A stretch of DNA of 35,332 nucleotides from Pseudolactococcus raffinolactis NBRC 100932 (GCF_001591765.1 NZ_BCVN01000022.1:1-35332), one strand, 5' to 3'; shown: positions 16,650 to 26,209, counted from the stretch's first letter. Notes: generated by a model not told the origin, from the sequence alone. Numbers and translations: made by a program.

Positions 16650-17745
16650 TTTCAGCTCCATTACTTGCAGAGAATTTAGCAACTACCTTTTCATTTTGCA
16701 TGAGTTGATAAGTTAAAGTCTGCTCACGAGAAATCAACTTATCTCTCATGTACCAACCGTCAAACTGACCATCTGAAAAGGTTTTGGCTCGCATTTGTAC
16801 ACTTCCTCCTTGAGGCGCCGTCAGACTATCACTCAGAACACCACCATACTGTGGGTTCTTAATATCAACTTCCATGCCGTAATAGAGATATTTTTCGTAG
16901 TATCTTTCTAGATCATGCCCCGTTAAGCCGATGTCTTCAGCCATAAGATCAGCTCGAGGATAGTTTTGAGCTTGAAATTCTTTTAAAACATAAAGCTCTT
17001 GACCTTTGATCTTTTCTTTGGCAATCTTGGTATCTGGAGAGAGGCAAAAGCTAGGGCGTAAGTACATCGGGCTCATGACATTTGCATAATCAACATAGCC
17101 ATTGTCCATAACGACAGAGGCATAATCCAATCTTCTATGATAGTCTCCTCCTCGTAGCCACCATAAACCATGTACACCATTTTTTTTAGATGCAATCGCT
17201 CGATTAAATTTGTCTTCTCTAAAATATTTCAATATTTCTTCATCACTTACGACAAAGTCTGCATCGCCTAATTCTTTTTCTAGTAGTGTAAATATTTTTC
17301 TATTTATTTTTTCTGACTTTTTATGGGATAGTACTGATTTTTTATCAGTTATATTAATTGTTGTCTTTGCAATCTGATATTGCAACACCTTCGGAAATTC
17401 TTGAATAAAAAGCTCATTCATAAATCGATCTGGAATACTGGCTGCATAATAAGAATTTACATGCGCTTCATTATGTGGTATTGCTGCTTCAACCAAATAC
17501 TTCCGTATTAACAAAACATTACCTTGACCATAATAATTTTGGGTTAAGACCAAGTAGGGCTCTAGCTTCCCATTTTCAGGAATGTAAACAGTATACCCTA
17601 GTCGTTTATCACGATCATATGCCAGGTCTTTCAATGTTTGAGGTGTTTTAGGCGGGATCAAAGTTGGTAGTTTAACAATAAACACATACAGAGAACTTAT
17701 GCCTAAAATCAAAAAGATGAAAATAAAGATGCTATTATTTTTCAT
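16639..17745 (-). CDS. Membrane-anchored DUF6273-like protein with C-terminal InlB-like repeat, copy 1
   Basis: This 368-residue protein starts at the ATG at 17745, with GGAG 7 nt before it. The start lies inside the last codons of the vWA-lipase gene (11-nt overlap, ATGAAAAATAA). It has an N-terminal membrane helix (about 4-25), then a DUF6273-like domain: GYTVYIPENGKLEP, SYYAASIPDRFMNELFIQEF, EEILKYF, LWWLRGG near 205 and YLRPSFCLSP near 240. The InlB-like repeat with FDGWYMRDKLISRE lies at about 335-350, and the tail VVAKFSASNGAENEN follows. That tail is nearly the same as the end of the vWA-lipase protein (AKFSAKNGAENEK), and the DNA around both ends is also nearly the same. It is colinear with copy 2 along its length, so the two arose by tandem duplication. 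Function unknown; DUF6273 is a surface or secreted domain of Firmicutes without an assigned activity. Confidence 0.75.
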   Translation of the reverse strand: MKNNSIFIFIFLILGISSLYVFIVKLPTLIPPKTPQTLKDLAYDRDKRLGYTVYIPENGKLEPYLVLTQNYYGQGNVLLIRKYLVEAAIPHNEAHVNSYYAASIPDRFMNELFIQEFPKVLQYQIAKTTINITDKKSVLSHKKSEKINRKIFTLLEKELGDADFVVSDEEILKYFREDKFNRAIASKKNGVHGLWWLRGGDYHRRLDYASVVMDNGYVDYANVMSPMYLRPSFCLSPDTKIAKEKIKGQELYVLKEFQAQNYPRADLMAEDIGLTGHDLERYYEKYLYYGMEVDIKNPQYGGVLSDSLTAPQGGSVQMRAKTFSDGQFDGWYMRDKLISREQTLTYQLMQNEKVVAKFSASNGAENEN

Positions 17746-20152
17746 TTTCAGCTCCATTTTTTGCAGAGAATTTAGCAACTAAGTTACTTTCTGCTATCAC
17801 TGTATAGTCACATTCTAATTCTTTTGAAATTAATACACCATCTTTATACCAACCATCAAATTGACCCTTTTCATTAGGTATGGCATAAAGCTCTGCTTTA
17901 TCATTTTCCAATGTGAGTCCACCACCTAAAATCGTACCAAATTTTTCTCCCTCAACTTTCACATTAGTTTTATAGTAAGTTTTCTTTTCTGAAGTATTTT
18001 TATTATGCGTTCGATTTTGGACGATTGGGATTGGATCTGTATAATTTTTATCTTGGGAGCGTAGCCAGGCAAGACAAAGTTCTGGTTGATGAGCAGAATT
18101 TATGATATTACCGTTAGCAAGCAACGTGATCCCTAAATTTGGATGTTTAATCATAAACTCCCCAATGAGTTCAAGAGCTGTACTACTTAACTCTGTATTA
18201 TCCTTATCAATTCCTAAGCTTATTCCTAATTTCTCTAGTAATAATCTATCAAAAACTCCTCCTTCAGTAGTTGCTTTTAAATCTACTAGAATTTTAATAA
18301 TTTCAAGGATTTTTACGTCATTTTTATTGTCTGAGTCACCTAATAATGCAGCGGCCATTTCACGCATACTATTTTGATGATTAGTCACATAGTAATCTCG
18401 ATTGAGCAATTCTTCTATTGCGAAAGTTTCAATAATTTTTTCTAAATATTCATTTAAAATATGCTTCCGATTATTATCAGTAACAATAAACTTTATACTT
18501 GATAGATTAATATTCAAACCTATTTTTTTCCATTTGAAATCATCAATGATATAACCTTTTTGAGTCTCAATTTTTTCAAGTTCTCGAAGCATCCGATCAC
18601 GCAACAAATAATATCGGCTATTTCCAATTTTTTCCTTCGTTGGTAACTCAGTATCATCTCCATATCTCGAAAATTCGAATTTGCTAGCGTTGGGTGCAAC
18701 TTTCGTGACAACATCATTCAAATTAACAATGTTTACGATATTATTATGTTTCGCATCTTTTACTCCTGAATTTTCTAGCGCTCCTGCTGGTGGTTCAAAG
18801 CAAAAAGCATATAAGTCTGAAGATGCTAGTGTCACTTGTGGCAATTTTCTGCCATTATTTAACTCTCCTACAATCAAATTTGCTGTTGCTGCACCACGAC
18901 TATAGCCTGTCAGCCAAAGCTTTACTTTTCCCTTGATTTTGTTTTTCTTGATATATGTATCCAAAAAATCTAAAACGTCTTGACTGGCCTTTTCAAAGCC
19001 TTGATGTTGGCCTGTTTTCCCCATCGTGACATTACTTGCCCACTCCGCTTCATATCCGCCACCACGGATAGCAAGTGCAATAAGCGTATAATCTTCTTTA
19101 TCAATTGTGAGTTTTTTCTCTGCTGCGACTGCACCAATTGAATCTTTGGTCGGTTTCACTTTAAAGCCATCATTTGCTTCGAAATGTTCAAAGCCCAATT
19201 TTCCAAGCAATTTTTTGGCATTGTCACTCTTTACTAAATAATCATTTTTAGTTGGGCTGGCCCAAGCTGATAACTCCAAATTTAAAGACATCGTGGCTAA
19301 ACTAGGATTATACGTTGAGGAGTCATTTTGATAAGTACCCCTTGGTTCCTTGAAATAGTCATCAGAGTAATGAAACTGTGTCTGTCCATCCCGATTACCA
19401 ATTTGAACACCATAATTAAATTGACCCGTTAGAAGCGTTGCATCAGGGCGCTTGTGTTCAAACAAAAAGTCAAGATTATGATTCAGAGTTAAGTCAAAAA
19501 AACCATGCGTTTGAATATTTTCAAAAAATTGTTGTGTATGATCTCTTCTAGAATCAGGAACTCGTGACAAATACACCAATGCTCTGATGGCGATATTTGA
19601 ACTTTTTAATTTATTGGCGTATTCATGCGCTGCATTAGCGTATTTATAACTGTGACTATCCTTACTGTTATAGATACCCTTTTTGAGAGTATCTCCTGTT
19701 GTCGGTGCATTATCAGCGATAATGAATAGATTGGCTTTGAGATTAGACTGTTGTTTAGCTAGCGTTTCAGCTGCTTTCAAGCCAGCTGTTAAATTTCTTT
19801 CACCTCCTGTTGATAGATTAGCTAATTTTTCACGTATTAGATCTCTGTCTGTTGTCGGCTCAACAAGGATTTGACTGTCATTACCATAGCTCATGACAGC
19901 AATTTTGGCTTGCCCACTTTCTTGTGCAAAACGATTGATCAAATCTATCGTCATTTGTTTATCTGCATTTTTCATATTCCCTGATGTGTCAACTAAAAAG
20001 ATAGTTAGATCATCATCAACTAACTTCATCTTTAGGACTTGCTCATGTTTTTGATTTAGCAGTTCATTGTTAGCGACATCAAGTGCAGCAGTCGTTGTGA
20101 CAGAAATAAAAAATAATATCCCTGTGAAAATAAGTGTTAGTAATGTTTTCAT
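17735..20152 (-). CDS. Secreted vWA-domain / serine-lipase-like protein with InlB-like C-terminal repeat
   Basis: I use the ATG at 20152 (GGAGGTG 6 nt upstream), giving 805 residues; a GTG at 20167 is part of that ribosome site. There is a signal peptide (residues 1-23, cleavage near TTTA-ALD). The von Willebrand A domain (about 45-215) has MIDAS elements DTSGN at 55-59, Thr122 (GGERNLTAGL) and Asp147 (FIIADNAPT). The canonical DxSxS is DxSxN here. An alpha/beta-hydrolase domain (about 290-700) has nucleophile elbow GYSRG with Ser418, candidate acid Asp480 (VNLNDVV) and candidate base His688 (SAHQPELCLAWL), as in class-3-like lipases. The InlB-like repeat (about 730-795, GQFDGWYKDGVLIS) follows. 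No LPXTG or membrane anchor ends the protein, so it should be released or held by partners. It heads a three-gene unit with two anchored proteins bearing the same repeat. Lipid substrate and target unknown. Confidence 0.8.
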   Translation of the reverse strand: MKTLLTLIFTGILFFISVTTTAALDVANNELLNQKHEQVLKMKLVDDDLTIFLVDTSGNMKNADKQMTIDLINRFAQESGQAKIAVMSYGNDSQILVEPTTDRDLIREKLANLSTGGERNLTAGLKAAETLAKQQSNLKANLFIIADNAPTTGDTLKKGIYNSKDSHSYKYANAAHEYANKLKSSNIAIRALVYLSRVPDSRRDHTQQFFENIQTHGFFDLTLNHNLDFLFEHKRPDATLLTGQFNYGVQIGNRDGQTQFHYSDDYFKEPRGTYQNDSSTYNPSLATMSLNLELSAWASPTKNDYLVKSDNAKKLLGKLGFEHFEANDGFKVKPTKDSIGAVAAEKKLTIDKEDYTLIALAIRGGGYEAEWASNVTMGKTGQHQGFEKASQDVLDFLDTYIKKNKIKGKVKLWLTGYSRGAATANLIVGELNNGRKLPQVTLASSDLYAFCFEPPAGALENSGVKDAKHNNIVNIVNLNDVVTKVAPNASKFEFSRYGDDTELPTKEKIGNSRYYLLRDRMLRELEKIETQKGYIIDDFKWKKIGLNINLSSIKFIVTDNNRKHILNEYLEKIIETFAIEELLNRDYYVTNHQNSMREMAAALLGDSDNKNDVKILEIIKILVDLKATTEGGVFDRLLLEKLGISLGIDKDNTELSSTALELIGEFMIKHPNLGITLLANGNIINSAHQPELCLAWLRSQDKNYTDPIPIVQNRTHNKNTSEKKTYYKTNVKVEGEKFGTILGGGLTLENDKAELYAIPNEKGQFDGWYKDGVLISKELECDYTVIAESNLVAKFSAKNGAENEK

Positions 20153-20222
20153 TTTATTCACCTCCACTTCCTTATACGTAAATAAAGCTTAAATGTTGCA
20201 AAAAATTTTTAAAAATTGATAC

Positions 20223-20255
20223 AAAAAAAGTAGCTTTCAAAATGAAAACTACTTT
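20223..20255 (-). terminator. Terminator of uvrA
   Basis: On the minus strand a 13-bp stem (20255-20243 with 20239-20227, one G-U pair) and a 3-nt loop are followed by seven T residues. Only 70 nt separate it from the vWA-lipase ATG at 20152. The promoter of that unit must lie in this gap, or the unit depends on readthrough. A TTGCAA box followed 19 nt later by TATAAG is the only candidate and is weak. Confidence 0.85.
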
Positions 20256-20262
20256 CAACTTC

Positions 20263-23088
20263 TTAAATTAATTTTTCTTTCAAATATTTTCCCGTATAAG
20301 ACGCGTCAACTTCAGCCACTTCTTCTGGTGTACCGACTGCTAAAATCGTGCCCCCACCAATACCACCTTCAGGCCCTAAGTCAATGATATGATCAGCCGT
20401 CTTAATGACATCTAGGTTATGCTCAATGACCACAATCGTATTGCCTTGCTCAACTAAACGATTCAAGACTTCAAGCAAGGTGGCGATATCCTCAGTATGT
20501 AAACCAGTTGTTGGCTCATCAAGGATATAGAAAGACTTACCAGTCGAGCGTTTTTGCAGCTCACTTGCCAGTTTCATCCGTTGGGCTTCACCGCCTGAGA
20601 GTGTCGTGGCAGGCTGTCCTAAGGTGGCATAGCCTAATCCGACATCGACAATCGTTTGTAGTTTCCGTTCAATCTTTGGAATGTGTTTGAAGAAGTCAAC
20701 CGCATCAGACACGCGCATCTCAAGCACCTCTGAGATATTTTTCTCTTTATAGTGCACCTCTAAAGTCTCCGAGTTGTAACGTCTACCATGACAAATTTCA
20801 CAGGGCACATAAACATCTGGCAAAAAGTGCATTTCAATTTTGATAATCCCATCACCAGAGCAGGCTTCACAACGCCCACCTTTGACATTAAAGGAGAAGC
20901 GACCTTTTTTATAACCACGAATCTTGGCTTCATTGGTATTAGCAAAAAGATCTCGAATATCATCAAAAACTGATGTGTAAGTCGCGGGGTTAGAACGTGG
21001 TGTACGTCCGATTGGGCTTTGGTCAATATCGATCAAGCGCTCAATTTTTTCATAACCTGAAATTGACTTATATTTACCAGGCTTATCACTGTTATGATTG
21101 AGTTTTTGCGCCAAAGCTTTTTTAAGAATGGCATTGACTAAGGTTGATTTACCAGAACCAGAAACGCCAGTTACTGCTGTCATCACACCTAAAGGAAAGG
21201 CAACGTCTAAGTTTTGGAGATTATTTTCTGCTGCGCCTTTAATGATGACAGCTTTCTCTAAATCCAGTGGCCTGCGAACTGCGGGTACTGGGATTTTTCG
21301 CTTACCAGACAGATATTGACCGGTAATTGATTTTTTATTTTTAGCGACTTGTTTCGGTGTGCCAGCAGCGATAATTTCACCACCCAGATCACCCGCACCT
21401 GGCCCAATGTCAATCAGGTAATCTGCTGCCATCATGGTATCTTCATCATGTTCCACGACGATCAGCGTATTCCCTAAGTCACGCATTTTTTTCAAGGACT
21501 CGATCAAGCGATCGTTATCACGCTGATGCAAACCAATCGACGGCTCATCTAAGATATAAAGCACACCAGATAAGTTTGACCCAATCTGCGTCGCCAAGCG
21601 AATCCGTTGACTTTCACCCCCTGATAAAGTCCCAGAATTACGAGACAGGGTCAAATAGTCCAAGCCGACATTTTTCAAAAAGCTCAAGCGATCGCCCACT
21701 TCTTTAACAATCGGACGGGCGATCATCTCTTCATTTTCTGATAGAGTCAATGCATGAATCAGCGCCAAATGCTCACCAATCGGCAAATTAGACAAGTCAG
21801 CAATATCATAGCCTGATTCACCATTCAACTTCACAGACAAGGCCTGTTCGTTCAAACGCTTGCCATGGCAAGTTTGACACGGCAAGGCATTCATATAAGC
21901 TCGCATTTGTGTTTTCGTACTATCAGAACCCGTTTCGTAACGTCTGAAAATATTGGGTACAATCCCAACAAAAGCCATGTCCAAATCACGTAGACCAAAA
22001 TCTCCCTCGTGATAAAAATGGAATAGCTTGTCGCCTGACCCATAAAAAATCAAGTTTTTATCATCTTCTGATAGTTGCTCAAAAGGCGTATCCAAATCAA
22101 CCTTAAAAGCCGTCATGGCCTGCTCTAAAACAGCTGGATAATAGGTTGAAGTGCCTGAATACCACGGCACAACCGCACCCTCACGGATCGTCTTCGTCCT
22201 ATCTGGCACGACCAAATCAAGGTCAACCTCCAGACGCATGCCAAGCCCATCACAGTCGGAACACGCACCTTGTGGCGCATTAAACGAGAACAAACGCGGT
22301 TCAAGCTCAGGCACAGAAAAACCACAAATCGGACAGGCATAATATTCACTGAACAAGAGCTCATTGCCATCCATAGTATCGATTTTGACATAGCCATCAC
22401 CCTGACGTAAAGCTGCCTCAACCGAGTCAAACAGACGCCCACGAATCCCGTCCTTAAGTACAATTCGGTCAATCACGATGTCAATATCATGCTTCTTATT
22501 CTTCTCCAGCTCAGGCGCTTCAGACACATCATAAACTTCACCATTAACCCGTACACGGACATAGCCGTCCTTTTGGATTTTCTCGAAAATCTTCTTATGT
22601 TGGCCTTTTTTTGCTCGGACAATGGGTGCTAAAATCTGGAGCCGTTGCTTTTCAGGCAAGACTAAAACACTGTCGACAATTTCTTCGACAGACTGTGCTG
22701 TAATTTTACCATGACCGTTAACACAGTAGGGTGTACCAATCCGTGCATAAAGCAGACGCAGATAGTCATGAATTTCTGTTACCGTGCCAACCGTTGAGCG
22801 TGGATTCTTAGAAGTCGTCTTCTGGTCAATCGAAATCGCAGGCGATAAGCCGTCGATACTATCAACATCTGGCTTATCCATGTTCCCAAGGAACTGACGG
22901 GCGTACGCCGAGAGACTCTCGACGTAGCGTCTCTGACCTTCAGCGTAGAGTGTATCAAAAGCCAGCGATGATTTCCCTGACCCTGATAATCCGGTCATCA
23001 CGACTAATTTGTCCCGCGGAATCGTGACGTCAATATTTTTTAAGTTATGGGCGCGAGCGCCATGAATTACGATGTTTTCTTGTGCCAA
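20263..23088 (-). CDS. uvrA: UvrABC system protein A (excinuclease ABC subunit A)
   Basis: UvrA finds bulky DNA lesions and loads UvrB in nucleotide-excision repair. Both ABC ATPase halves are complete. Walker A motifs are GLSGSGKSS and GVSGSGKST. Signatures are [13 protein letters not shown] and [13 protein letters not shown]. Walker B segments are [12 protein letters not shown] and [12 protein letters not shown]. Zinc modules are CPICGF with CSDCDGLG, and CEACSGDG with [10 protein letters not shown] prefer the TTG at 23088 (protein [15 protein letters not shown], 941 residues). AAAGAGG lies 5 nt before it, and lactococcal UvrA starts similarly. The GTG at 23103 has no ribosome site. A TGTTATAAT extended -10 box lies at 23163-23156 on the minus strand. 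I saw no LexA/HdiR-type SOS box. Confidence 0.97.
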   Translation of the reverse strand: MAQENIVIHGARAHNLKNIDVTIPRDKLVVMTGLSGSGKSSLAFDTLYAEGQRRYVESLSAYARQFLGNMDKPDVDSIDGLSPAISIDQKTTSKNPRSTVGTVTEIHDYLRLLYARIGTPYCVNGHGKITAQSVEEIVDSVLVLPEKQRLQILAPIVRAKKGQHKKIFEKIQKDGYVRVRVNGEVYDVSEAPELEKNKKHDIDIVIDRIVLKDGIRGRLFDSVEAALRQGDGYVKIDTMDGNELLFSEYYACPICGFSVPELEPRLFSFNAPQGACSDCDGLGMRLEVDLDLVVPDRTKTIREGAVVPWYSGTSTYYPAVLEQAMTAFKVDLDTPFEQLSEDDKNLIFYGSGDKLFHFYHEGDFGLRDLDMAFVGIVPNIFRRYETGSDSTKTQMRAYMNALPCQTCHGKRLNEQALSVKLNGESGYDIADLSNLPIGEHLALIHALTLSENEEMIARPIVKEVGDRLSFLKNVGLDYLTLSRNSGTLSGGESQRIRLATQIGSNLSGVLYILDEPSIGLHQRDNDRLIESLKKMRDLGNTLIVVEHDEDTMMAADYLIDIGPGAGDLGGEIIAAGTPKQVAKNKKSITGQYLSGKRKIPVPAVRRPLDLEKAVIIKGAAENNLQNLDVAFPLGVMTAVTGVSGSGKSTLVNAILKKALAQKLNHNSDKPGKYKSISGYEKIERLIDIDQSPIGRTPRSNPATYTSVFDDIRDLFANTNEAKIRGYKKGRFSFNVKGGRCEACSGDGIIKIEMHFLPDVYVPCEICHGRRYNSETLEVHYKEKNISEVLEMRVSDAVDFFKHIPKIERKLQTIVDVGLGYATLGQPATTLSGGEAQRMKLASELQKRSTGKSFYILDEPTTGLHTEDIATLLEVLNRLVEQGNTIVVIEHNLDVIKTADHIIDLGPEGGIGGGTILAVGTPEEVAEVDASYTGKYLKEKLI

Positions 23089-23155
23089 GTTAGCCTCTTT
23101 CACGCATGCTATTTTGAATCACTTTTTGTCTCAAAAGCGACTGTTAACTACCTCT

Positions 23156-23163
23156 ATTATAAC
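23156..23163 (-). promoter_or_regulatory. Extended -10 promoter of uvrA
   Basis: TATAAT (23161-23156 on the minus strand) is preceded by TG with one base between. No good -35 lies at 16-18 nt, so the extended -10 is likely what recruits polymerase. Confidence 0.5.
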
Positions 23164-23201
23164 ATTTTAAGAATCAATTATGATAAATTTGAATTGCCTG
23201 C

Positions 23202-24623
23202 CTAACAGAGCCCTGTCTGTTTCAGATCTTGTAATGTCTCAACCAATCGGGTGATCTCCTCGAAGTTGAGACGGGCGATATTGAGACGTATGGCAGGCGT
23301 TTTATCCCCAAATATAAAGCTTGGTAGACACAAAATCCCTACCCCTAAAAAGGCATCCATCTGTTTTTTCGTCAGCGTGTCTGTCGACAATTTCAGCCAG
23401 ACGTAAAAGCCGCCAGCAGGTCGATGGCATGTGATATCATGACCGATTAAGTCGAAGAAATAAGTCATTCTAGCGCTGATTTTGGCACGCAAACTAGCAA
23501 GTTTTTCCTGAAAGGTTATATCTGACAAGGCATAATTGGCCAAAACTTGCGGAAAAATACTGAGTGTCAAATCCAAGTCTTGTCGTGCAATTGATAGCTT
23601 TTCTAGCACTGCCGGCGGCGCGCTGATCCAGCCAATTTTTGTCGTTGAGCCAATGATTTTAGATAAAGAGCCGATGTAGATGACATTTTGCGGGTCTAGT
23701 TTTTTCAATGGTGGTAAATTTTGGCGCTTGTCAAATGGTAGCAGGCCAAAAGCATCGTCTTCGATAATCGGAATCTTGTAAGTCTGACATAATTTAATTA
23801 ATGCCTTTCGACGTGCTAAAGACATGGTTGTACCAGTTGGATTTTGAAAGGTTGGATTGAGCATGACCAGCTTGACTCGGTGCTTTAATATCTCCGTCTC
23901 AAGTAGATCCAAACGCATCCCCTGATCATCCATTGGCACGCCATAGAGGCGAATGCCCGCTGTTTGAAACAATTTCAAGGCATACAAAAATGACGGCTGA
24001 CAAATCGCAACTGCATCCCCACTATTGAGTAAAGCTTGAACAATTAAGAAAATCGCCTGATGTCCACCAGAAGTAATCATTAGGTGCTCAACTGGTAAAG
24101 TAAACTGATAATCTTGAGCCACTAGAGTTGAGATAGCTTGGCGGAGTGGAAAGTAACCTAGGTCATCTTGATTTTTATCGGCTTCTATGAAGTCCCGCCA
24201 ATTTGACTGGGGTAGAGCAAAAGCTGGAACCAAATCAAGGGGTAACTCCCCCGTATAGGCATCAATCACCGTATCATCATGTAATCTCGCCTTGATCTTA
24301 TCTTGTAAACGGCGATGTTCATCTGGTTGCTGCGTTTGGATTAACTGGTGCCAGTCGACGATTGGTTCCTGACTTAGCCCCCATCTATCATCATTGACTA
24401 CAGTTCCGCTCCCTTGTTGGCGCTTGATAATCCCTTTAGCTTCGAGTTCTGACATGACCCGAACAATCGTTGAGCGATTGACACCGATCAAAGTTGCCAA
24501 TTTCCGTTCAGAGGGTAATTTTTCACCAGGTAATAATTGACCATTTTGGATACTTTGCGTAATGTGCTTCATAATCAACTGGTAAATCGGTATTTTAGGC
24601 GCTCTCTCAATATCCCAATTCAT
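23202..24623 (-). CDS. pdxR: MocR/PdxR-type regulator (GntR head fused to aminotransferase-like domain)
   Basis: This 473-residue protein has a GntR winged helix (residues about 12-75: GEKLPSERKLATLIGVNRST, then GIIKRQQGSGTVV). A fold-type I aminotransferase domain follows: DLGYFPLRQAI, MITSGGHQAI, LNPTFQNPTG, then YIGSLSKIIG, whose Lys is the PLP-binding residue. Family knowledge: PdxR members bind PLP and control vitamin B6 synthesis or salvage genes, but other MocR proteins control unrelated genes. The divergent neighbours encode a pyridoxine-kinase-like protein and an ECF S component. The 145-bp gap holds AATTGG direct repeats, so regulation of B6 salvage is the most economical reading. 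Confidence 0.85.
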   Translation of the reverse strand: MNWDIERAPKIPIYQLIMKHITQSIQNGQLLPGEKLPSERKLATLIGVNRSTIVRVMSELEAKGIIKRQQGSGTVVNDDRWGLSQEPIVDWHQLIQTQQPDEHRRLQDKIKARLHDDTVIDAYTGELPLDLVPAFALPQSNWRDFIEADKNQDDLGYFPLRQAISTLVAQDYQFTLPVEHLMITSGGHQAIFLIVQALLNSGDAVAICQPSFLYALKLFQTAGIRLYGVPMDDQGMRLDLLETEILKHRVKLVMLNPTFQNPTGTTMSLARRKALIKLCQTYKIPIIEDDAFGLLPFDKRQNLPPLKKLDPQNVIYIGSLSKIIGSTTKIGWISAPPAVLEKLSIARQDLDLTLSIFPQVLANYALSDITFQEKLASLRAKISARMTYFFDLIGHDITCHRPAGGFYVWLKLSTDTLTKKQMDAFLGVGILCLPSFIFGDKTPAIRLNIARLNFEEITRLVETLQDLKQTGLC

Positions 24624-24640
24624 TTGCAGGCCTTTCTTTA

Positions 24641-24675
24641 AATTGGATGGTTAAAAAACAGTCCAATTGGTTGTT
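24641..24675. promoter_or_regulatory. Direct repeats in the pdxR-pdxK gap (candidate MocR operator)
   Basis: AATTGGATGGTT (24641-24652) and AATTGGTTGTTT (24665-24676) lie in the same orientation, 24 bp apart. MocR proteins typically bind direct repeats. They lie between the two divergent starts, upstream of an extended -10 box on the plus strand (TG at 24693, TAGAAT 24696-24701) that lacks a good -35. This arrangement suits an activator. Confidence 0.5.
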
Positions 24676-24768
24676 TCATTTAGCATACCAAATGCTAGAA
24701 TAGAATGCAAGTAAGAAAATTCAGACATCAAACTGAATCATGATGAATCATAAATAGAGGACAGGCAT

Positions 24769-25587
24769 ATGAAAAAAACACTGACAATCGCTGGAAGTGA
24801 TACCACAGGTGGTGCTGGTTTACAAGCAGACCTAAAAACCTTCCAAGAATACGGTACTTTTGGTATGAGTGCCATCACTTCAATTGTTACCATGGATATT
24901 AACGATAATTGGTCGCATAACATCGAAACGATTGAACCTGAAGTTGTTGGGCGGCAACTTGAGACTGTTTTTGCGGGCGGCAAGCCTGATGCTCTTAAAA
25001 CTGGCATGTTAGGCGATATTCGGACGATTGCTGTCGTCCGTGACGCCATTGACCATTACCATCCAAAAAACATCGTCATTGATCCAGTTTTAGCTTGCAA
25101 AGGAACAGCTGGTATTCTACTCTCTGAGAATGCTGACAGCATTCGCGAACTACTCTAACCTGTTGCTGCTGTGACGACGCCAAACTTGATTGAAGCTGGT
25201 ATTTTGTCTGATCTTGGAGACTTGAAGACGGTCGCAGATATTGAAAAGGCAGCAACAATTATCCACGGATTCGGGGCTAAAACAGTGATCATCAAAGGCG
25301 GTCGCCGTTTTGATAATCAAGAGGATGAAGCGCTAGATGTCTTCTATGATGGTCATGCGTTTCACTATCTCAAAAGTCCACTCGTCCATACTGATAACAA
25401 TCACGGGGCTGGCTGTACCTTTGCAGCTGCCATCACCGCAGGCCTTGCCAATGGCAAATCAACTTTGGAAGCCGTAACAACTGCCAAAGCCTTTGTCCAT
25501 GCCGCCATTACAAATGGGCACCCTTTCAATCAATATCTCGGACATATCTGGCATGGTGCGTATCGGGATCAAGGATATACATTATAA
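24769..25587 (+). pseudogene. pdxK: Pyridoxine/HMP kinase (PdxK/ThiD family), interrupted by an in-frame TAA
   Basis: The gene reads as one 272-codon kinase of the ThiD/PdxK type but carries TAA at 25156-25158. The first part (129 residues) has the ribokinase-like start AGSDTTGGAGLQADLKTF and DPVLACKGT. Without any change of frame the text continues PVAAVTTPNLIEAGILSDLG, then the anion-hole region NHGAGCTFAAAITAGLANGK, to a stop at 25587. Only one codon is wrong, so it is a recent nonsense change or a base error. The family phosphorylates pyridoxine/pyridoxal or the thiamin pyrimidine. The divergent PdxR-type gene favours vitamin B6. A second fragment could be translated from the GTG at 25171, but a split kinase lacking a joined core is unlikely to work. 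AGAGG precedes the start by 8 nt. Confidence 0.85.
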
Positions 25588-25636
25588 GACTTTAAACGAA
25601 TGTACGGCACAAGAACACAGAAAGGAAATTCAGAGT

Positions 25637-26209
25637 ATGACAGCTCACACAGTGACCACTATCACACAAAATAAAACGAAAAAAGTTATTTTAGCTGCAC
25701 TTTTCGCAGCACTGGCTTACGTCTCAATTCAGTCACTTCATGTTGCGATTTTTGCACCAATCGGGGCACCATTTTTCCACGTCGGCAATGCTGTCGTGGC
25801 ACTTGCAGCCCTCTATTTAGGCTTAGGTTACGGCACCTTTTCAGGCGCCATCGGTCTCGCAATTTTTGATATCGTTAATGGTTATGCCGTTGAAATGCCT
25901 GTTGTTTTTCTGGGCAACGTCTTAGTTGCTTTAACCATTCAACTTGTTTATAAAGCGCTATATCGCGTTTTTGGTGACAAACTCTGGTTAGTCACCGTCG
26001 CTGTTTCATCAGGAGTCTTAGTTAAACTCTTAACTGATTTTTTAAAAGGTTTGATTCGAGCCTTAGTTGCTGGCGCTAGTTTCGAACCCGCAGCTGCTGC
26101 TGCTTTTACCTCGCTCCTTGCCACTGCCATTAATGGAATTGGAACAATTATTTTAGTAACACTTTTGTATTTGCCACTGAAAACCATTCTCTTGAAGGTC
26201 ATAAAATAA
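25637..26209 (+). CDS. pdxU2: ECF transporter S component, probably for vitamin B6
   Basis: This 190-residue protein has about five to six membrane helices, starting at the ATG at 25637 behind AAAGGA; an open frame extends further left but inside pdxK. The loop IFAPIGAPFFHVGNAVVALA, then YLGLGYGTFSGAIGLAIFDIVNGYAV, matches the S components of energy-coupling-factor transporters annotated as riboflavin-type (PF07155-like). An S component binds the vitamin and docks on a shared EcfA/EcfA'/EcfT module encoded elsewhere. It follows pdxK by 49 nt and shares its promoter, next to a PdxR-type regulator. The pyridoxine S component PdxU2 is therefore my best guess; HMP (thiamin precursor) transport is the alternative. 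The gene symbol is an inference from context. Confidence 0.75.
   Translation: MTAHTVTTITQNKTKKVILAALFAALAYVSIQSLHVAIFAPIGAPFFHVGNAVVALAALYLGLGYGTFSGAIGLAIFDIVNGYAVEMPVVFLGNVLVALTIQLVYKALYRVFGDKLWLVTVAVSSGVLVKLLTDFLKGLIRALVAGASFEPAAAAAFTSLLATAINGIGTIILVTLLYLPLKTILLKVIK

Noticed and set aside
16650-16682. Longer N termini (MLNSLQ...) for the two DUF6273-like proteins (also 17746-17778)
   Set aside because: These codons are the out-of-frame reading of the previous gene's conserved end and have no ribosome site. The ATGs at 16649 and 17745 follow GGAG at the right distance.
20153-20167. GTG at 20167 as start of the vWA-lipase gene
   Set aside because: This GTG is part of the GGAGGTG ribosome site for the ATG at 20152, which also gives a better signal peptide.
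23089-23103. GTG at 23103 as start of uvrA
   Set aside because: No ribosome site precedes it, while TTG at 23088 has AAAGAGG at ideal spacing and yields the usual UvrA N terminus.
25156-25158. Programmed readthrough or recoding of the TAA in pdxK
   Set aside because: No stem-loop or recoding context is evident, and TAA is rarely recoded. Mutation or error is more likely.
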